A program made the translations under genes and the position numbers. The notes under the pieces were generated by a model. That model saw only the letters and a list, made by a program, of their open reading frames with translations, did not search any database and was not told where the DNA came from. This document shows positions 4,583-5,776 of a DNA stretch of 5,776 nt, piece after piece; the first letter of the stretch is position 1; each line of letters begins with the position of its first letter. The DNA is from Chloroflexota bacterium (lineage in GTDB: Bacteria; Chloroflexota; Dormibacteria; CF-121): the NCBI GenBank assembly GCA_005880605.1, contig VBIS01000073.1, forward strand, positions 1-5,776, written 5' to 3'.

Positions 4583-5776
4583 ATGGCAAGCGGAAGCGTG
4601 ACGGCGCCGGTCGAAACTCCGGCGCCCAGCCGGCGACCCGCTGCGTTCAAGGCGCCGCGCGATCCGGGCCTGGCGGCCTTGCGACGCGCCGCGCGCGCCG
4701 CCATCGTGATCCCTCTCGCCTTCGCCTTTGGGCAGCTGCTCCTCCACGACAGCCAGAACGTCATCTTCATCGTCTTCGGCGGCTTTGCGTTGCTGGTGAT
4801 GTCGGATTTCGGCGGGCTGCGCCGGCCGCGGGCGCTGGCCTATCTCGGCGCGACGCTGGTGGGGGCGGGGTTGATCGCGCTCGGCACCGTGGTCTCGGAG
4901 AACGTTGCCCTCGCCGGTGCCATGATGCTGCTGGTCGGCTTTGCGATTTCGTTCGCCAGCCTCTTCGGCGGCTACATCGCCGCCGCGCAAACCGGCTTGC
5001 TGCTGGCGTTCGTGATCTCGATCTCGGTTCCGGCCCCGGCGAGCGCGGTGCCCGCGCGCATTGCCGGGTGGACCTTCGCCGGTGTTCTCGCGACCCTGGC
5101 CGCGGTCTGGCTCTGGCCACGTTTCGAGCACGTCATGTTGCACAAGTCGGCGGCCAAGGCTTGCCTCAGCGTCGCCAAGCTGGTCGAGGGACTTGGACGC
5201 GGCGCCGCCGATCGGGATCTGCCGCCGCTGCTGGAGGCGGCGCGTCGGACCGAGGCCGCGGCGCGACAGGAATTTGGCGCTACCGCGAAGCGCCCCGCGG
5301 GGCCCACACGGCGTGACCGCGCCTTCGTCCAGCTCCTTATCGAGCTACAACGGATGGTCGACATCGTGGACCACCCGTTTGAGCAGGCGCGCAACGCCAC
5401 GCCGCCGGGCATCGAGGCAACCGATCACCTCATGACGGCCACGGTGGCGGCCATCCGTTCAAGTGCGGACGTGCTGACCGGCGGCGCGCCCCCGGATCTT
5501 CGCGCGGTCGAAGAGGCGCGCGAACGGCACCGGACCGCGCTCGATCGTTGGGCCAGCCAGCAACTAAGGGCCGGCCGGCCGGCGGACGAAGTGCTGGGCG
5601 GTCTCGACGTCGATCACACGCTGCGGGTCGTCTCCTACCTCGCCATCTCGCTTGGCAGCAATGCGGTGATCGCGGCCGGTGGCCACCCGGAGGAAGAGAT
5701 CGTGCTGCCCGTGTCGGCGCCGCGTCTCGAAGGGATCAGCGGCACGACCACGCGCGTAATGCGCGCCATTCGCACG
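4583..5776 (+). CDS. FUSC-family (fusaric acid resistance-like) membrane protein, N-terminal part
   Basis: Inner-membrane protein of the FUSC/aromatic-acid-exporter type. The frame is open from ATG 4583 to the window end, 398 codons without a stop. After a polar, proline-rich N-terminus (1-38) come about six membrane segments (roughly 39-55, 58-75, 86-103, 107-126, 132-150, 160-179), including the family-like FGGFALLVMSDFGG at 65-78. Residues ~180-395 are soluble, helical and charged, with a weakly hydrophobic patch at 347-366. Full FUSC proteins are usually 600-750 residues with a second membrane block, and the visible end (TTTRVMRAIRT) is where that block normally approaches, so roughly half is present. 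Family members are linked to efflux of fusaric acid or aromatic carboxylates, but most are untested and no substrate can be assigned. It is divergent from the gnd cluster and alone on its strand here. Confidence 0.85.
   Translation, partial: MASGSVTAPVETPAPSRRPAAFKAPRDPGLAALRRAARAAIVIPLAFAFGQLLLHDSQNVIFIVFGGFALLVMSDFGGLRRPRALAYLGATLVGAGLIALGTVVSENVALAGAMMLLVGFAISFASLFGGYIAAAQTGLLLAFVISISVPAPASAVPARIAGWTFAGVLATLAAVWLWPRFEHVMLHKSAAKACLSVAKLVEGLGRGAADRDLPPLLEAARRTEAAARQEFGATAKRPAGPTRRDRAFVQLLIELQRMVDIVDHPFEQARNATPPGIEATDHLMTATVAAIRSSADVLTGGAPPDLRAVEEARERHRTALDRWASQQLRAGRPADEVLGGLDVDHTLRVVSYLAISLGSNAVIAAGGHPEEEIVLPVSAPRLEGISGTTTRVMRAIRT

Noticed and set aside
4181..5143. Minus-strand 320-codon open frame crossing the FUSC start and the COG4280-type gene
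   Set aside because: The product is a highly charged Arg/Gly/Asp-rich string with no family resemblance, and it overlaps two recognisable membrane proteins and the promoter region between them.
4549..5316. Plus-strand 255-codon frame overlapping the FUSC gene
   Set aside because: It is in a different frame from ATG 4583, is Arg/Ala/Gly-rich and shows no membrane pattern, whereas the FUSC frame gives clear helices and has the AGGA site.
1..5776. New defence, mobile or toxin-antitoxin system
   Set aside because: Every gene falls into a housekeeping or transporter family, with no nuclease, integrase, transposase, phage or CRISPR signal and no obvious compositional break.

Overview
This is a GC-rich bacterial chromosomal window (clearly above 60% G+C by eye, with codon third positions mostly G or C). 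It is densely packed with ordinary metabolic and membrane-protein genes. I see no phage, transposon, tRNA, rRNA or CRISPR signals. The gene set does not fix the phylum. Non-AUG starts (GTG, TTG) and TANNNT -10 boxes sitting 6-8 bases before start codons without a Shine-Dalgarno sequence suggest a lineage that uses leaderless transcripts, such as Actinomycetota, Chloroflexota/Dormibacterota or Deinococcota. That is inference.

Layout. Bases 1-1193 (minus strand): a HAD-superfamily phosphatase, followed 11 bases downstream by the N-terminal third of an MFS transporter that runs off the left edge. Bases 1194-1278: a divergent intergenic region with a 13-bp palindrome inside an 8-bp inverted repeat. 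Bases 1279-1677 (plus): methylglyoxal synthase (mgsA). Its stop codon lies 8 bases from the stop codon of the convergent cluster to its right. Bases 1686-4497 (minus): a four-gene cluster transcribed in the order COG4280-type membrane protein, 71-residue membrane protein, NADP-type 6-phosphogluconate dehydrogenase (gnd), tandem-ACT-domain protein. The first gaps are 3 bases and a 4-base overlap, and the last is 68 bases. Bases 4498-4582: a second divergent promoter region. Bases 4583-5776 (plus): the first 398 residues of a FUSC-family (fusaric-acid-resistance-like) membrane protein, open at the right edge.

Function. Gnd supplies NADPH and ribulose-5-phosphate, MgsA opens a bypass from dihydroxyacetone phosphate to methylglyoxal, and the HAD enzyme may dephosphorylate a small phosphorylated metabolite. 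The window therefore leans toward central carbon metabolism and efflux. There is no obvious single pathway.

The points most worth checking are: the 5' end of the ACT gene, where a well-placed RBS and ATG run into a stop after six codons exactly where the TTG-started reading frame begins; the palindromic control region before mgsA; the two-fold internal repeat with paired ExxE motifs in the COG4280 protein; and its tight linkage to a DDW-containing small membrane protein and gnd. I found no convincing new defence or mobile system.
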